A DNA stretch of 7,161 bases from Dehalococcoidia bacterium (GTDB lineage Bacteria; Chloroflexota; Dehalococcoidia; Dehalococcoidales; UBA1222): assembly GCA_009776515.1 (NCBI GenBank), contig WRNP01000072.1, forward strand, positions 1 to 7,161, read 5' to 3'. Positions 5,654 to 7,161 of the stretch are shown piece by piece (within the stretch, counting starts at the first letter, position 1; every line of letters begins with the position of its first letter). Position numbers and translations under genes: made by a program. Below the pieces are notes generated by a model. That model was given only the letters and a program-made list of their open reading frames with translations, was not told the DNA's origin and did no database searches.

Positions 5654-6501
5654 TGTTCCGCATTGAAGGGGCTGAGTTTTTTTACGACAACACCCATACC
5701 GGCGGTTTTAAAGAGGTTAGCTTCTCCATCAAACCAGGGCAAGTACTCTGTATTCTGGGCCCAAACGGCTGCGGCAAGACCACTTTGCTTAAATGCCTGG
5801 CAGGCATCTTCAAGCTGCAGAAAGGGCGTCTCTGGCTGAACGATAGCGAAGTTAAAACTCTGAAAGACGGCAATTTAGCCCGCGCCATCGGCTACGTGCC
5901 GCAGCTCCACCAGCCAGCCTTCCCTTTCTCGGTGCTAGATGCCGTTCTCGTCGGGCGGGCTCCGCATTTGGGTTTTCTGGAGTCGCCCAAGAAGAAAGAT
6001 TATGAGATTGCGGAAACGGCCATTGAAGCCCTGGGCATCACCCATCTTGCCCAGCGGCCTTACACCGAGATATCCGGCGGCGAGCGCCAACTCGTGGTCT
6101 TCGCCCGGGTCATGACCCAACAGCCCTCGCTACTCTTGCTGGATGAACCCACCTCGCACTTAGACTTCGGCAACCAAATCAGAGTACTGCGCCTGGTAGA
6201 AGAGTTGGCCGCCGCTGGATTGCCTGTGATCATGACTTCGCATTTTCCCGATCACGCATTTCTGGTCGGTAGCAAGGTAGCCATCATGAAAAAGGGCGAG
6301 TTTTTGGCCTTCGGCCCGCCTGATGAAGTAATCACCGACCAAAATTTGGAGACCATCTATGGATCCAAGGTAAAAGTGATGGAGGTAAACGGACAGACAG
6401 GGTACCGGGCTTGTGTACCCGTCAAAAGCGACCTAGACTGCATATGCAGTAAGAAATCCCTGCTGGATAAGCTCTACAGCCCACTTCCTCAGCAGCCGTG
6501 A
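5653..6501 (+). CDS. ABC transporter ATP-binding protein (FecE/BtuD type); probable molybdate/tungstate importer
   Basis: This is the cytoplasmic ATPase that powers the importer. Using the ATG at 5653 (282 residues), Walker A GPNGCGKTT is at 36-44, Q-loop Gln84, signature ISGGERQ at 140-146, Walker B LLLLLDEP with Asp164/Glu165, D-loop SHLD, and switch His197. All motifs are intact. A GTG at 5644 would add three residues, but GGAGG at 5637-5641 is only 2 nt from it and 11 nt from the ATG, and TAATG overlap with the permease stop is a common coupled arrangement, so I chose 5653. The C-terminal 50 residues extend past the core fold and hold three Cys in a short stretch (RACVPVKSDLDCIC); their role is unknown. 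moeA begins 19 nt downstream. Confidence 0.92.
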   Translation: MFRIEGAEFFYDNTHTGGFKEVSFSIKPGQVLCILGPNGCGKTTLLKCLAGIFKLQKGRLWLNDSEVKTLKDGNLARAIGYVPQLHQPAFPFSVLDAVLVGRAPHLGFLESPKKKDYEIAETAIEALGITHLAQRPYTEISGGERQLVVFARVMTQQPSLLLLDEPTSHLDFGNQIRVLRLVEELAAAGLPVIMTSHFPDHAFLVGSKVAIMKKGEFLAFGPPDEVITDQNLETIYGSKVKVMEVNGQTGYRACVPVKSDLDCICSKKSLLDKLYSPLPQQP

Positions 6502-6520
6502 TTCCACTATAAGGAGCACC

Positions 6521-7161
6521 ATGGTAAGTTACCTAGAAGCCTTAGACGAGATACTGGCCAACACCCATGCCTTGGATGCCGAAGAAAAGCCGGTACGGCA
6601 AAGCATCGGGCAGGTGTTGGCCGAAGACATCTTTTCGGATTACAACCTGCCGCCGTTCAACAGCGCCGGACCTGACGGATATGCCGTCCGCGCGGCAGAT
6701 ATTCAAACCGCAAATAACGACAACCCCGCCATGCTGCGCATTACCGAGACCGTAAGGGCGGGGCACCTCCCCCAAAATGCCGTCACACCCGGCTCCGCCA
6801 TACGTATTATGACCGGAGCCGTCCTGCCGGAAGGCGCAGATTGTGTCGTAAGATTCGAAGACACCGATGAGCCACCTGATAAGAACGGTCCCAACAAGAA
6901 TGACCCCACAGCAGTTAAGATTTACGTTGCCGTGCCCCCTGGCGGCAACATCAACCGAGCGGGCAACATCATCGCCCAAGGTACGCTGGTACTGCCGTGT
7001 GGTCGGGAAATCGGACCGGCACAAGTTTCTGTGTTGACCGCCATCGGCCGGACAGTCGTCCGGGTAACTCGCCGCCCAACGGTATCCGTGCTCTCCACTG
7101 GCGACGAGCTTGTAAGCCTGGGCGAGCCCCTGCCACTAGGCAAGGTCTATGACTGCAACGG
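6521..7161 (+). CDS. moeA: Molybdopterin molybdenumtransferase MoeA, 3' truncated
   Basis: MoeA inserts molybdate (or tungstate in related enzymes) into adenylated molybdopterin, the last common step of cofactor synthesis in the cytoplasm. The first 213 codons are present; the frame is still open at the window edge, and full proteins have about 400 residues. Seen: PPFNSAGPDGYAVR (about 44-57), the substrate-site loop; RIMTGAVLPEGADCVVRFED (about 95-113), a strong family signature; GGNINRAGNI near 141-150; and PTVSVLSTGDELV (about 186-198), the start of the MogA-like molybdopterin-binding domain, then VYDCN at the edge. Two departures from the usual pattern are visible: GP where most MoeA have Met in the N-S-A-M-D-G loop, and DCN where DSN is common. 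AAGGAG at 6511-6516 is 4 nt before the ATG. Its place at the end of the ABC operon is the main functional hint for that transporter. Confidence 0.93.
   Translation, partial: MVSYLEALDEILANTHALDAEEKPVRQSIGQVLAEDIFSDYNLPPFNSAGPDGYAVRAADIQTANNDNPAMLRITETVRAGHLPQNAVTPGSAIRIMTGAVLPEGADCVVRFEDTDEPPDKNGPNKNDPTAVKIYVAVPPGGNINRAGNIIAQGTLVLPCGREIGPAQVSVLTAIGRTVVRVTRRPTVSVLSTGDELVSLGEPLPLGKVYDCN

Noticed and set aside
6542..7024. 160-codon minus-strand ORF
   Set aside because: It lies wholly opposite moeA, whose forward frame carries conserved signatures; no ribosome site or recognisable domain.
1..7161. CRISPR array, tRNA/rRNA, insertion sequence or phage element
   Set aside because: No spaced repeats, tRNA-like cloverleaf, transposase or integrase motifs were seen on either strand.

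Overview
The window reads as part of a bacterial chromosome. The genes have Shine-Dalgarno sites, two secreted proteins carry lipoprotein signal peptides, and the coding is dense and moderately GC-rich. The lipoprotein style (a lipobox Cys followed by a Thr-rich linker), a TAXI-type TRAP system and a molybdenum/tungsten cluster recall anaerobic Chloroflexota (Dehalococcoidia). That assignment is from general memory only; no rRNA or marker gene is present to confirm it. All genes are on the + strand.

Region 1 (1-2539) is a TRAP transporter of the TAXI class. It holds the 3' part of a fused 4TM/12TM permease, cut by the left edge, and then a TAXI-family solute-binding lipoprotein. The substrate cannot be read from the sequence.

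Region 2 (2540-3352) is the regulatory core. A gene for a single-domain ModE-type winged-helix protein (2590-3069) follows a near-consensus sigma70-type promoter whose predicted start point falls almost on the ATG, so its mRNA may be leaderless. The 283 bp between this gene and the next large gene contain two sites with the geometry of a ModE box (8-bp arms, 8-bp spacer). One lies across a strong promoter (P1). The other is a perfect palindrome containing an extended -10 (P2). Between them lie a 15-codon leader peptide with a good ribosome binding site and a terminator-like hairpin with a T-run that overlaps the peptide's stop codon.

Region 3 (3353-7161) is a tight operon: a BtuF/FecB-type binding lipoprotein, a FecCD/BtuC-type permease, an ATPase, and a MoeA-type molybdenumtransferase cut by the right edge. 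Gaps or overlaps are 3 nt, 1 nt and 19 nt. By family name alone the ABC system would be called an iron-siderophore or cobalamin importer. The ModE gene, the two ModE-like operators and the co-transcribed moeA argue instead for a molybdate or tungstate importer of the MolBCA kind.

The proposed working model is that metal enters through the ABC system, MoeA inserts it into molybdopterin, and the ModE-like protein controls the operon at two operators. A leader-peptide/terminator element may add a second control for P1 transcripts.
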